Shown piece after piece: positions 46,749-56,319 of a stretch of DNA of 64,000 nt. The stretch is from Croceivirga sp009797885 (GTDB lineage: Bacteria; Bacteroidota; Bacteroidia; Flavobacteriales; Flavobacteriaceae): positions 1,736,001 through 1,800,000 of the forward strand of contig AP035880.1 of NCBI GenBank assembly GCA_045866215.1. The letters run 5' to 3'. The position numbers and the translations under genes were made by a program. Positions within the stretch are counted from its first letter, which is position 1. Every line of letters starts with the position of its first letter. The notes below the pieces were generated by a model. It was not told where the DNA came from and searched no databases. It saw nothing but the letters and a program-made list of their open reading frames with translations.

Positions 46749-47261
46749 TCAATTAAACTGTTGCAAAAAAACCGTGCCTTTAAGACTTTCCTTTTTAGTG
46801 CGGAAATTCCTTTCCTTAAAAAAGTCCACATGTACTGTTTTTCCAAATCCACCTTTCTGTTCCAATACATACAAAACCTTGAGAATATCCGTAAAAGGTC
46901 CCTCGAGGGTAAATCGGTAGGTATCTATGGCCAAATTGTTCGCTACAATGGAATGTTTGGCCTCAAAATCGGAAATACGGACAGATTGATTGTTGGATTC
47001 GGAAGAAATGGTCTTTAAGAGGTTGTTTTCCACAGAAGTATTTCCCAAATTCATTTGATCAAATGCGGAATCCAGTTGTTGTTCCTTCTGGGCCAATCGC
47101 GCCAACCTTTGGGGGATTTCATCGGCCAACACGGCTTCTTCCTGGAGTGTTTTGAATTCCCCATAGAGTTCCATTGTCCTGGAGATGGCCAATTTATAAC
47201 AAAGGAACAAGGCCATTATAACGCCAAACAGGGCTACCATTAAACGTTTTTTTCTATTCAT
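46749..47261 (-). CDS. PilO/GspM-like inner-membrane assembly protein
   Basis: The 170-residue protein has one N-terminal membrane helix (RLMVALFGVIMALFLCYKL), a coiled-coil stretch to about residue 75 and a small C-terminal ferredoxin-like domain (IDTYRFTLEGPFTDILKVLYVLEQKGGFGKTVHVDFF), the layout of PilO and GspM. Identification rests on architecture and on position after the PilN/GspL-like gene, which it overlaps by 8 bases. It is the last gene of the secretin operon. I start it at MNRKKRL (47261). Confidence 0.75.
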   Translation of the reverse strand: MNRKKRLMVALFGVIMALFLCYKLAISRTMELYGEFKTLQEEAVLADEIPQRLARLAQKEQQLDSAFDQMNLGNTSVENNLLKTISSESNNQSVRISDFEAKHSIVANNLAIDTYRFTLEGPFTDILKVLYVLEQKGGFGKTVHVDFFKERNFRTKKESLKGTVFLQQFN

Positions 47262-48465
47262 CGCAGCTAATTTCGATTCCAAAACGGGTCCGATTCGATT
47301 TCTCATAATCAAAATCAACGGTTTGTATGGAATGGATCCAAGGTAATTCCTCTAAAGCCTCAATCCAGCCGGAAAAGGAAACATGGTCCTGTGTAGTTCC
47401 AATAACCTTGATTTTATTCTTTTCCAATACTATGGGTTTGGTCTCACGCACCGGAGTGGCCAAAGGTTGGTAAATCAGTTGCTCCAATCTTATGGTGCCG
47501 GGAATCCGGGAGGCCAATTCATCCAGATAATACGAAACCTTGGAGCTGGAATGGGACACAATGGTTTTTAAGCGTTCTTCTTTTGCGGTTACCTTTCCCA
47601 AAAGCCCTTGGTAGATTTCCCGGTTGTTTTCCGTGATACTGGTCAGTTCTTGCAATTTCTGAACCTTTTTGAAATAATGGTTGAATACCAGAAAATTGGC
47701 CATAAGGACTCCCAGGATAAGGAATAGGGAAAATCGCACTAAAAGGGAAAACAGTCTTTTGTTGGTGAAATCCGTCTGTAGCAAATTCAGTAATCCAGAA
47801 AGATTGGAGTTTTTTGCAACTGGGGATAGATAGCCCAAAATAGCTCCAAAAGCCATCAAGAATTGGGATTTTATGGCCAGACCGTTTAGTTCATACACCA
47901 GATCCAGAGAGGAATCGGATGCGTGTAAGGATGTAATTTTTTTAGTGCTCCGATCGATCCCTAAGGAAAAGGTATTGGTACCGATCGTGGAATTGGTAAT
48001 ATAAGGAATTATGGCAGCTAGGGCACTACAACCTAAAAACAGGGAAACGGGTTTTATGTTCACCTTTTCCAGTTGCTCCAGGTACTCCAGTACACTTTTC
48101 TTTTTGGAGATGGAGATATGGGTATCCTCAAGCAAGGGGTAGGTCTCAAAAAAAATGGTGTCGAAGTTAATGTTGGGAAACATATGGTTGACCAAGGCTT
48201 CCCCTTCCACCCTTTTTTCGGCATCGGTTTTTTTGGTGATGATCTCCTCCAAGGAAAAGGCAATGCATAGGGGCAAGTTGGATTTCAATGAACGGACCAT
48301 GGTATCCCAGTCTTCATAGACCATTTGCTGTTCCATAACGAGTTCATTCTTCTTTTTCCTTATCAAGATCAAGGCATAGTGGTGGGAACGATCTGATGTT
48401 GAAAACACTTCCAATCCCTGAAAAGAGGAACCCGTTTGTATGTATTTAAGAAAGTTGCCGAACAC
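47254..48465 (-). CDS. PilM-PilN/GspL-like inner-membrane platform protein
   Basis: This 403-residue protein has an N-terminal half resembling a degenerate actin-like cytoplasmic domain, a membrane helix at about residue 245-265 (LFSLLVRFSLFLILGVLMANFLVF), a coiled coil and a periplasmic domain (IRLEQLIYQPLAT...FSGWIEALEELPWIHSIQ). This is the GspL or fused PilM/PilN plan. The start is GTG, overlapping the secretin stop as TAGTG. It should recruit the GspE ATPase to the membrane. Confidence 0.75.
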   Translation of the reverse strand: MFGNFLKYIQTGSSFQGLEVFSTSDRSHHYALILIRKKKNELVMEQQMVYEDWDTMVRSLKSNLPLCIAFSLEEIITKKTDAEKRVEGEALVNHMFPNINFDTIFFETYPLLEDTHISISKKKSVLEYLEQLEKVNIKPVSLFLGCSALAAIIPYITNSTIGTNTFSLGIDRSTKKITSLHASDSSLDLVYELNGLAIKSQFLMAFGAILGYLSPVAKNSNLSGLLNLLQTDFTNKRLFSLLVRFSLFLILGVLMANFLVFNHYFKKVQKLQELTSITENNREIYQGLLGKVTAKEERLKTIVSHSSSKVSYYLDELASRIPGTIRLEQLIYQPLATPVRETKPIVLEKNKIKVIGTTQDHVSFSGWIEALEELPWIHSIQTVDFDYEKSNRTRFGIEISCDE

Positions 48466-50696
48466 TAGTAGATAACGGTTGGTTTAATTAGAATGGTCAA
48501 CTTCTGTTTGGAGTCTTCCCTACTCCGTTGGCTAAAAAGCCACTTTATTATCGGTATTCGAGCTAAAAAGGGCACCCCACTGCCCGTATCGGTTTTGATT
48601 TTTTCCTCCAGGCCGCCCAAAATGGCCAAATCTTGGTTCTGCATGCGGATAATGGAACTAAATTCCCTTGAAGTCAACCCTGGAGGGGCGTCCTCATCAA
48701 TGCGCTCCCCGCTGAAATCGGATTGGATCACATTGATTTCCAGGGTCACTTGTCCGTTTCCGGAAACCAGGGGTTTGATACTCACCGCCAATTGCGCGTC
48801 TATGGGCAGAAAATTACGGATTTCGGAGGCCGTTGGAATCTGTGCGCCAAAGAAATTCTGACTGGTCACCACGTAATAGGTGGTTTCCCCTATGGAAAGA
48901 TTGGCGCGGTGCCCATTTAAGGTGGATAATTTGGGGGTGGAACGAATTTTAATGTTTCCATTGGCTTCCATGGCCTTGATCGTGGCAAAAAACTCGGGCA
49001 CTACCTTACCGATATTAAAGGAACCGAACCCATCAAAACCGCCAATGATCTTGTTCACTGTTTGGGCACCCAATGTTAGGTTCGCTTCTGGAAAAATAGC
49101 CCCTTGGGTGTCCACGGGACCATCGCCAATGCCCCAACTGATTCCTGTTTCCACGGTAGCATTCCTGCGTACCTCAATCAACATGACCTCAATAAGTACT
49201 ACGGGAACCGGTTTATCAATTTCCTTGATGAATTTTTTAAACCTATTAATGTGGGTTGCGGGGCCGCTGACCAAAAAACTGTTCAATTCAAAATCCACTT
49301 GGATGTCCAAATCGGCCGTAACCTCGGCAGGAAGAATATTTACAATCGCTTCGGCAGCAGTGCTGTAATTCCCAAATTGATTGTTCTGTGGGGTAATGGG
49401 CCTTTGATTATTGAAATTCTGTCCACGATTTCCAAGTCCCGCTCCTACTCCAACCCCTCCTGGAACACCACCGTTTTGAAAACCATTCCCCAAATAGTTG
49501 ACTCCCCCGGTGACGGTCCTTCCCGCAGATCGGTTAAATGAGGAAGAAGGCATGGGGTCTCCCAACAGTTCCACCGAGCGGTGCATCATCTGCACCACCT
49601 CGAACCTACGTACGCTCAATTGATCTGCGGTCCCAAAATAATAAATGTCATCTTCTTTTTTAAAGGTAAAGGACGTTCCGCGGTTTTGGGCCTGTGCAGG
49701 ATTAAAATTGCTGGGCTGTCCCCTTGTGGGACCATTGGTGGGATCGTTCAAAGCTCGATTGTTCGAAAAGGAAGTCGAGGCCTTGCTCTCAAAAATCTTG
49801 GTCAACAATTCATCAAAATACATTTGTTTGGCCTTGATGCTCACATTACCGGCCTCCTGTAATGGAGTGGCCATGTAAATATCCAGGTTCAAGTCATGGG
49901 CCATGGATTTAATGATGTCCGCAAGCGGGACATTGTCAAAGTCCACGGAAACAATCCTTTTCGTGGTATCTATGACCTGATAGTTGAAATTACTGTTCTG
50001 GCCGTATGATCTGCGGTTCGTGGCAGAGGTGCCTTCCGTATTGGAAGCAGGTGGGTCTATCCGGTCGAACAAATAAAAACCATCACGCGACTTGGAAAAA
50101 CTAAGACCATTGGTCCCTGCCAGTTTCTCCATGGCAATTTCAAAAGGCACGTCCTTAAGGTACAGCGTAAGCGGTATGTTTTCCATTCCATTTCCAAACA
50201 ATAGGTTTTGGCCGCTAACATCAATCAACTTTCGAAAGGTCTTTTCCAAAGGGTCATTCCTCAAATCAGTGGACAAGCTATTGTTTATGGGGTCGTATGA
50301 GACCAGAATTTCCTTTTCCGGAATGATGGGTGGTGGGGGCTCATATTTTTTAATGGATAGGATATTCCCTGTAAAATCAATATCCAACCCATATTCCTTG
50401 CACAAAAAAACCAAAAGATCGGCTACGGCCACATTGGAAAAATTGTTGACAATGTTGATGCCCTGTAGGCTTGGGTCAATGTTAATATTGATTTGATGGA
50501 CCTCTGAAACGGCCAGGAGAAAATTGGACAAAGGAACACTGCTTACATTGATGTCCAATTTAAGGGTCTCGGTCAATCCCTTATTATCAACGGCCAAGGC
50601 CTCCAGATTGTTCTGGATCCCAAGAATACGGCCCTCGTCCTGTGCTGAGCCATGGAGACCGATAAACAGCAAAAATGCCAAAATAGGGTATTTCAT
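48465..50696 (-). CDS. gspD: type II/IV secretin (GspD/PilQ family)
   Basis: The 743-residue protein forms the outer-membrane ring channel. After the signal peptide (to GSAQ) come three small N-domains with STN-like pattern (LDINVSSVPLSNFLLAVSE, LTLYLKDVPFEIAMEKLAG, VSVDFDNVPLADIIKSMAHD), a Gly/Asn-rich linker near residues 400-435, an N3-like domain, and the secretin barrel with VPVVLIEVMLIEV, RSTPKLSTLNGHRANLSIGE and VPFLARIPIIKWLFS. No pilotin gene is evident. Confidence 0.93.
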   Translation of the reverse strand: MKYPILAFLLFIGLHGSAQDEGRILGIQNNLEALAVDNKGLTETLKLDINVSSVPLSNFLLAVSEVHQININIDPSLQGINIVNNFSNVAVADLLVFLCKEYGLDIDFTGNILSIKKYEPPPPIIPEKEILVSYDPINNSLSTDLRNDPLEKTFRKLIDVSGQNLLFGNGMENIPLTLYLKDVPFEIAMEKLAGTNGLSFSKSRDGFYLFDRIDPPASNTEGTSATNRRSYGQNSNFNYQVIDTTKRIVSVDFDNVPLADIIKSMAHDLNLDIYMATPLQEAGNVSIKAKQMYFDELLTKIFESKASTSFSNNRALNDPTNGPTRGQPSNFNPAQAQNRGTSFTFKKEDDIYYFGTADQLSVRRFEVVQMMHRSVELLGDPMPSSSFNRSAGRTVTGGVNYLGNGFQNGGVPGGVGVGAGLGNRGQNFNNQRPITPQNNQFGNYSTAAEAIVNILPAEVTADLDIQVDFELNSFLVSGPATHINRFKKFIKEIDKPVPVVLIEVMLIEVRRNATVETGISWGIGDGPVDTQGAIFPEANLTLGAQTVNKIIGGFDGFGSFNIGKVVPEFFATIKAMEANGNIKIRSTPKLSTLNGHRANLSIGETTYYVVTSQNFFGAQIPTASEIRNFLPIDAQLAVSIKPLVSGNGQVTLEINVIQSDFSGERIDEDAPPGLTSREFSSIIRMQNQDLAILGGLEEKIKTDTGSGVPFLARIPIIKWLFSQRSREDSKQKLTILIKPTVIY

Positions 50697-50700
50697 ACGG

Positions 50701-52110
50701 TCAACTGGTTAAGAGGGAATATATTTCTTCTATGGACGTCGTCCCTTCCAAAAGCATGGCAAGGGCATTTTCCCGTAAGGTGGTAATGCTATGGTACCTT
50801 ATGTAGGAGTCGATTTCCAGGACGTTGTTTTTAATATGTCCGCTTAATTCTTGGGTGATGGGAATCACTTCATACAGGGCCTTCCTACCGGAATATCCGG
50901 TGTGGAAACATTCATGGCACCCAACGGCCTCATAATGGTGGGACAAATTTTTTGGGATTTGGAACCCTTCCGGGAACAGTTCCTGGGATACCGGTTTTTG
51001 TTCCTTACATAAAGGACAGAGTTTACGTACCAACCGTTGTGCCACGCTCAGGTTTAAGGTACTCGCTATCAAAAAGGGAGGAATGCCCATATCGATCAAT
51101 CGGGATACGGTTGCCCATGCAGAGTTGGTATGTATGGTGGACAGGACCAAATGTCCGGTAAGTGCCGCTCGAATGGCCATATTGGCCGTTTTTACATCCC
51201 GAATCTCCCCAACCATGATAATATCCGGATCCTGCCTCAAAAAAGTGCGCAGTGCACTGGCGAAATCCAAACCGATGTTTTCCTTTAACTGTACTTGGTT
51301 GATGCCTCCCAAGGTATATTCAATAGGGTCCTCAATGGTCAGGATATTGGTTTCGGTATTGTTCAATAGTTTTAGGGTCGCGTACAGCGTGGTGGTTTTT
51401 CCGGAACCGGTGGGCCCCGAAATCAGGACAATGCCATTGGGTTTTTTAGTACCCTCGGTATAACGCCGCAATTGCAGATCATTGAGCCCCAAATCTTGTA
51501 GGCTCAATTGTTCAGTATCCCTGTTCAAAATCCGAAGTACGATTTTCTCCCCAAATAAGGTAGGCAGGGAGGAAACCCGAATATCAAATTCGGCCCCTGT
51601 GGATTTTACCGTAATTCGTCCGTCTTGGGGCAACCGTTTTTCCGCAATGTCCAGACCTGCCCTTATCTTTATCTTGTTCACTATGGTGGGATATTCCTCT
51701 AGGGCCACATGGAACTGTTCCACCAGTTTTCCGTCCAATCGAAAACGGACCCTACAATGGTTTTCATAGGGCTCAAAATGGATATCGCTACTGCCAAGCT
51801 CCTTGGCGGTCACCAATAGGTTTTCCAAAAAATCGGTGGTGAAACGCAGTTCATCACTGGCTGATTTTCGAGATTTTCGATAATTGGCCGTCAAAAGATG
51901 TTGCAAGGTATCGGAATCGATATGCTCCAACTCCAAGGGGATGTCCAGTACAATTTGTAGCTCCGATTCCAGTTCCTGTAGCCTTTCCGCATCCGTCATG
52001 AGCACCAATGTGCCATTATTGCGGATTTTGGGAACGATCCGATAATGAAAGGCCTGTTCTGCACTGATATGTTGTGCCAAATCCAAAGCAATGGTATAGT
52101 CCGCAATCAT
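50701..52110 (-). CDS. gspE: GspE/PilB-family secretion ATPase
   Basis: The 469-residue cytoplasmic ATPase drives pseudopilus assembly. It has Walker A (SGPTGSGKTTTLYATL) near residue 230, the Asp box (EDPIEYTLGGINQVQ), Walker B (DPDIIMVGEIRD), the His box (LVLSTIHTNSAW) and the four-Cys zinc motif (CPLC...CHECFHTG). It is somewhat short: the N-terminal domain is about 90 residues, so N1E-type regions are reduced. Confidence 0.95.
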   Translation of the reverse strand: MIADYTIALDLAQHISAEQAFHYRIVPKIRNNGTLVLMTDAERLQELESELQIVLDIPLELEHIDSDTLQHLLTANYRKSRKSASDELRFTTDFLENLLVTAKELGSSDIHFEPYENHCRVRFRLDGKLVEQFHVALEEYPTIVNKIKIRAGLDIAEKRLPQDGRITVKSTGAEFDIRVSSLPTLFGEKIVLRILNRDTEQLSLQDLGLNDLQLRRYTEGTKKPNGIVLISGPTGSGKTTTLYATLKLLNNTETNILTIEDPIEYTLGGINQVQLKENIGLDFASALRTFLRQDPDIIMVGEIRDVKTANMAIRAALTGHLVLSTIHTNSAWATVSRLIDMGIPPFLIASTLNLSVAQRLVRKLCPLCKEQKPVSQELFPEGFQIPKNLSHHYEAVGCHECFHTGYSGRKALYEVIPITQELSGHIKNNVLEIDSYIRYHSITTLRENALAMLLEGTTSIEEIYSLLTS

Positions 52111-52112
52111 AG

Positions 52113-52598
52113 TTAGAAGATATAAAGGGAGGGATGTTCAAAAAAGAGGGAATATCCAATGGCCATACTAAAAAATAGGCCCATAAGGCCTGCCAAGGGA
52201 ATGGTAGCGTGTGCGGAACGCCCTTTAAGTGCAAAAAAAGCGATCAAGGAACAAAAGAGCGAGCTAGTGAACAAAATCAAAAATGTGACCGTTGGAAAGG
52301 CCATTGCCAAACCAATGAACAGGAGAATATCCCCCAATCCAAGACTATGGTCAACAAATCGCTTTTTTTGGACCAATCGGGTATACAAGAAGACAAGGGT
52401 CAATACCAATAGTACTGCCAAGAGGTTCAACAGGATATGGTAAAAATATATAGTGGTCAAGGGACTGTATAAAAAATGGATGCTGGTCAATAGTAGGGCC
52501 AAAAGGGGAAACAGGAACCAAAAGACCCTTCTTTCCTTAAAATCCTGGAAAGCGATAAAGCTCAGGGCCAGTATGGCCAGAATCTTTAGCAAAACCAT
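52113..52598 (-). CDS. A24 prepilin peptidase, short form
   Basis: This 161-residue polytopic membrane protein has the two catalytic Asp of A24 peptidases: D19 in AFQDFKERRVF and D90 in LGLGDILLF. It lacks the N-terminal domain that carries the methyltransferase region in full-length PilD/GspO. It should cleave the pseudopilin encoded directly upstream, with which it shares a TGATG overlap. The ATG at 52598 is chosen for this reason. Confidence 0.88.
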   Translation of the reverse strand: MVLLKILAILALSFIAFQDFKERRVFWFLFPLLALLLTSIHFLYSPLTTIYFYHILLNLLAVLLVLTLVFLYTRLVQKKRFVDHSLGLGDILLFIGLAMAFPTVTFLILFTSSLFCSLIAFFALKGRSAHATIPLAGLMGLFFSMAIGYSLFFEHPSLYIF

Positions 52599-53020
52599 CA
52601 ATCCTTTACAATTTGTTTGGGATTGCCATTTTCGTCTATTTCCCAAACATTGAATACACCGTCCCCATCAAAATCGGTAATCGCCTCGGCCCGGGCCGTA
52701 AAGCTTGCGTTGTCCGCATTGACCAAGGAGTACACATAATTGGCCGTTCCATTTTCCTTTACGGTCCTCGGAGGTTCAAAATCCAGTTCAGCGATATCCG
52801 CAGTGTACTTGCTGTTCATATAGCGGTGAGTGGTCTGGGCGTTGTAAATAGCTTTGAGCTGTACCTGGGCCTCCACGCTTTTGGCTTTGGATATCAAGGG
52901 CATAAGGTTAGGTAATGCCAATAATAATAGGATGCCTATGATAGCTAATACAATAAGGGTCTCTTGAAGGTTGATGGCCAGGACCTTCTTTTTAAAAAAA
53001 TGACGGACAAAGGATGACAT
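52598..53020 (-). CDS. gspG: GspG-like major pseudopilin
   Basis: The 140-residue protein has a basic leader of 15 residues and a prepilin cleavage site before I16: A15-INLQE, with Glu at +5, then the hydrophobic helix LIVLAIIGILLLLALPNLM. The C-terminal loop DFDGDGVFNVWEID (about residues 116-128) matches the calcium-binding loop of GspG. First gene of the minus-strand secretin operon, divergent from the fibre array. No minor pseudopilins are seen. Confidence 0.88.
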   Translation of the reverse strand: MSSFVRHFFKKKVLAINLQETLIVLAIIGILLLLALPNLMPLISKAKSVEAQVQLKAIYNAQTTHRYMNSKYTADIAELDFEPPRTVKENGTANYVYSLVNADNASFTARAEAITDFDGDGVFNVWEIDENGNPKQIVKD

Positions 53021-53491
53021 ACTTTACTCAATTAAATGGTTATTGATTCTGCAAGATTGTGTGGGTTTAACAAATTCCATAGCGATATATGCCATAAAAA
53101 CTATAAAGGTCTTAATATAACTATTCTGTAATAATATACAGAAAAAAAAACCATCCATATGATAATTATCATGTTATAATTTTAATTTGATACGCACATT
53201 TGATGTAAGAAAAATTACGTTAAAAAGTAGTTTTTTTATACACTAATTTTTCTGCTGAGTAACAACCAAGATCATTAATTTTTATCAGTTTTTAAAGTAA
53301 GCATATGTCTTTTCCCATAATTTTCCATTCCAATGAAGCCAGGGAAAAGGGGTGGAACAGGGCATATGACTTCCGGAATTTTATGATGGCCCGGAGTAAG
53401 TGATGTTGTTTTGGGCGTAGGAAAAAATACGTGGTAATGGTTTTTACAATAGTGTTCCAAACGAACGTAATGTACATCATAACCGCTTGCC
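53021..53491. other. AT-rich divergent intergenic region between secretin operon and fibre array
   Basis: These 470 bases separate two divergent operons and must contain both promoters. The part near 53040-53280 is very AT-rich. TATGATAATTATCAT near 53158 is a perfect palindrome that could bind a regulator. The minus-strand frame over 53275-53691 runs into the first array gene and looks non-coding. Confidence 0.5.
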
Positions 53492-54310
53492 ATGGCCAAC
53501 CTATTAAAATACCTTTCCGTACTCCTCTGGTTCAATCTCCCATTAGTATCCTTTGGCCAGACCAACACTTTTCCTACAACTGGCAATGTAGGCATTGGGA
53601 CGACAACCCCTTCATCGAAATTACAGGTTGAGGGAAGAATAGCCACGGGAAAATGGGGTGTACTCCACTTGGATTGGACCAACGAACACAATTGGGGCGG
53701 TAATTCCTATAAATGGGCAGGCTATATTGGGTTCAATGCCTATAGGGACAACGAAGATGCAAGGGATTACTTCTACGGAACAAATCGTTATACCAGCAAA
53801 GGCGTATTCGAAGGGTCAAACTATGGCTTCCGGTGGTTATACAGAAACCACAATAACCACGATTCTGATGGGCAGCACCTATTGACCGAGTATATGCGAT
53901 TGACCAGTTCGGGGAATTTGGGCATAGGAACTTCAAACCCAGATGCCAAACTGGCCGTAAAGGGCAATATCCATGCCCAAGAAATTAAGGTGGACCTTAA
54001 TGGGGCGGTTGCCCCGGATTATGTTTTTAAGGAGGACTATGATCTAAGGTCCCTGCAAGAAGTTCAGGACTACATAAAAGAACATGGGCACTTGCCCAAT
54101 ATCCCTTCGGCCCAGGAAATGGAGGCCAATGGTATTGACTTGGGCCAAATGAACCTAAAACTGTTGGAGAAGATTGAGGAGTTGACTTTATACACCCTTG
54201 CACAAGAAGAACAGCTAAAACAAAAAAACGAGCAGTTGGAAAACATCACCGAAAAGCTCCAAGAACTGGAAAAGCGTATTGATGCGATTAAAAAACAACA
54301 AAAAAACTGA
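53492..54310 (+). CDS. array protein A1: exported fibre-like protein, module subtype I
   Basis: This 272-residue protein has a signal peptide (to VSFGQ). A first GNVGIGTTTPSSKL motif stands at residue 31, a unique central domain rich in Trp, Tyr and Asn at 45-138, and the conserved module at 141-235. The tail at 236-272 is a charged coiled coil. The module reads GIGTSNPDAKLAVKG, IHAQEIKVDLNGAVAPDYVF, EHGHLPNIPSAQEM and LLEKIEELTLYT. GIGT-type motifs occur in trimeric beta-helical fibres of the phage tail type. First gene of the array; function unknown. Confidence 0.85.
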   Translation: MANLLKYLSVLLWFNLPLVSFGQTNTFPTTGNVGIGTTTPSSKLQVEGRIATGKWGVLHLDWTNEHNWGGNSYKWAGYIGFNAYRDNEDARDYFYGTNRYTSKGVFEGSNYGFRWLYRNHNNHDSDGQHLLTEYMRLTSSGNLGIGTSNPDAKLAVKGNIHAQEIKVDLNGAVAPDYVFKEDYDLRSLQEVQDYIKEHGHLPNIPSAQEMEANGIDLGQMNLKLLEKIEELTLYTLAQEEQLKQKNEQLENITEKLQELEKRIDAIKKQQKN

Positions 54311-54311
54311 T

Positions 54312-55244
54312 ATGAGAAACCTATCCATTTGTTTGCTAGTGCTGGTTTCAGCAGGTGGCCTTGGTCAGGTAACACCATCACCTTCGGGAAGGATACAAAG
54401 CATAGCCACGGATTTCGTGTTTACACTAAGTGACGGGGAACACAACAGACCGCTCATTCGAACAGGTTGGTCATCAGATGTTGGTGATTACCTCCATCTC
54501 AAACATGGTGGTAACAATACTGAGGCCAACACCTATGGCCTTCGGGTCAGCGATGCTGGAGGTTTCGATTTTGGAAAAAACGATTTTGCAAACTCATTTT
54601 TTAAAATAACGACCAACGGTAATATTGGGATTGGAACCCCGGCACCCACTGCCAAACTGGATTTAAGGGGTGATTTTTATATGGATGCCGGTGAGGGGTT
54701 CAGGGTTTTTGGGGATGTGAATTACTTCGGAGAATGGAGGGATGGCATCGTTTTCGAAATGAGGGATGGCAATTTGACCAACGGAGGAACCGATGGGGGT
54801 TTTGTGTTCCGTGGATACACTCCCACAGACAATGCTTTTAAAGATTGGATGGTGATACGATCAGATGGTGGCGGTCGTGTCGGCATCGGTACTACCAACC
54901 CGGACGCCAAACTTGCCGTAAAGGGGGATATCCATGCCCAGGAAGTTAAAGTGGACCTTAATGGGGCGGTTGCCCCGGATTATGTTTTTAAGGAGGACTA
55001 TGATCTAAGGTCCCTGCAAGAAGTCCAGGACTACATAAAAAAACATGGGCACTTGCCCAATATCCCTTCGGCCCAGGAAATGGAGGCCAATGGCATCGAT
55101 TTGGGCCAAATGAACCTAAAACTATTGGAGAAGATTGAGGAGTTGACGCTATATATCATTGCGTTGGAACAAAAGAACAAAAAGATACAGGCAATTGAAG
55201 AGCGCCTAAATAAAATGGAACAAAAAATCAATACATCAAAATGA
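54312..55244 (+). CDS. array protein A2: exported fibre-like protein, module subtype I
   Basis: The 310-residue protein (signal peptide to GLGQ) has a longer variable part of about 185 residues, with a central GNIGIGTPAPTAKLDLRG motif splitting it into two domains. The module (about 187-281) is of the NGAVAPDYVF type and the tail of 29 residues is a Lys/Glu coiled coil. The ATG at 54312 lies one base after the A1 stop. The DNA of the module is identical to A4 over 111 bases. Confidence 0.85.
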   Translation: MRNLSICLLVLVSAGGLGQVTPSPSGRIQSIATDFVFTLSDGEHNRPLIRTGWSSDVGDYLHLKHGGNNTEANTYGLRVSDAGGFDFGKNDFANSFFKITTNGNIGIGTPAPTAKLDLRGDFYMDAGEGFRVFGDVNYFGEWRDGIVFEMRDGNLTNGGTDGGFVFRGYTPTDNAFKDWMVIRSDGGGRVGIGTTNPDAKLAVKGDIHAQEVKVDLNGAVAPDYVFKEDYDLRSLQEVQDYIKKHGHLPNIPSAQEMEANGIDLGQMNLKLLEKIEELTLYIIALEQKNKKIQAIEERLNKMEQKINTSK

Positions 55245-56314
55245 AAAGAATCGCAATGGTTTTGGCCCTTGTCCTTTGGACAGGCCTGTATGCCCAACAA
55301 CAATATTATCCCGTAACGGCGGGCAATGGATATGGTTTGCGCTTTTGGAACAGTGACAATTATAAGATACACATGGGCAATACTTCCGAATACCAATACG
55401 GCCCTGTTACCGATTACAGTATTAAAATGAACATGAATTCGGATACCAGTAGGGGATGGACCTGGGGAATTGATGGTTTGGTGCCGATTGCAGGCTTAAA
55501 TACACAGGGAAACTTTCAAATAGCGGGTTACTTTAACGCGACCAATTACATAGCGGTAAGTAGGAACGGAAGTTACCGGGTAGCCATGAATGGTCAAGGG
55601 AATGGCTATATCACGGGAAGAAACGATGCGATTGAGCAAAAATTCCTAATCCATACCAATGGATCTTCCTATTTAAATGGAGGCAATGTAGGGATTGGTA
55701 CCACCCAACCCTCGGAAACCTTTCATTTGGTTGGGAATTCATTATATGATGCAGGAAATGGATCCTCAATAAAAATCAATGGTTATCATGGCATAGAAAC
55801 CGAAGGCGATGCACATTGGCTGCACTTAAACAGATATAGCAATGATCATGTGTCGATTGGTCATAACAGTACTTCCGATGTATATATGACACATGGAGGT
55901 GGCCGGGTTGGAATAGGCACCACCAACCCGGACGCCAAACTAACCGTAAAGGGCAATATCCATGCCCAGGAAGTTAAGGTAGACCTTAATGGGGCCGTTG
56001 CCCCGGATTATGTCTTTAAGGAGGACTATAATCTAAGGTCCCTGCAAGAAGTCCAGGACTACATAAAAGAACATGGGCATTTGCCCAATATCCCTTCGGC
56101 CCAGGAAATGGAGGCCAACGGCATTGATTTGGGCCAAATGAACCTAAGGCTATTGGAGAAGATTGAGGAGTTGACGCTTTACACTTTGAAGCAAGAAGAA
56201 GAAATTCAAGAGCTAAAAACTCAAAATTCCAAAATGGCAAAGCTTGAAAAAGAAAACAAAAAAATTATTGTGTTGGAGGACCGCCTCTCCAAAATTGAAG
56301 AACTCCTAAATTAA
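55241..56314 (+). CDS. array protein A3: exported fibre-like protein, module subtype I
   Basis: The 357-residue protein overlaps A2 by ATGA. The signal peptide ends near LYAQ. Its unique part (about 200 residues) is Gly-, Asn- and Tyr-rich, with a central GNVGIGTTQPSETFHLVG motif. The module (about 220-314) is NGAVAPDYVF type, with small changes (EDYNLRSL, LRLLEKIEE). The tail of 43 residues is the longest coiled coil in the array. Confidence 0.85.
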   Translation: MKRIAMVLALVLWTGLYAQQQYYPVTAGNGYGLRFWNSDNYKIHMGNTSEYQYGPVTDYSIKMNMNSDTSRGWTWGIDGLVPIAGLNTQGNFQIAGYFNATNYIAVSRNGSYRVAMNGQGNGYITGRNDAIEQKFLIHTNGSSYLNGGNVGIGTTQPSETFHLVGNSLYDAGNGSSIKINGYHGIETEGDAHWLHLNRYSNDHVSIGHNSTSDVYMTHGGGRVGIGTTNPDAKLTVKGNIHAQEVKVDLNGAVAPDYVFKEDYNLRSLQEVQDYIKEHGHLPNIPSAQEMEANGIDLGQMNLRLLEKIEELTLYTLKQEEEIQELKTQNSKMAKLEKENKKIIVLEDRLSKIEELLN

Positions 56315-56319
56315 AATAA

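Noticed and set aside
46497..47018. A + strand gene of 173 codons
   Set aside because: Most of it is antisense to the PilO-like gene, it has no recognisable content, and it begins inside the strong terminator.
53275..53691. A minus-strand gene over the start of array gene A1
   Set aside because: It overlaps the signal peptide and first domain of A1 and shows no family motif.
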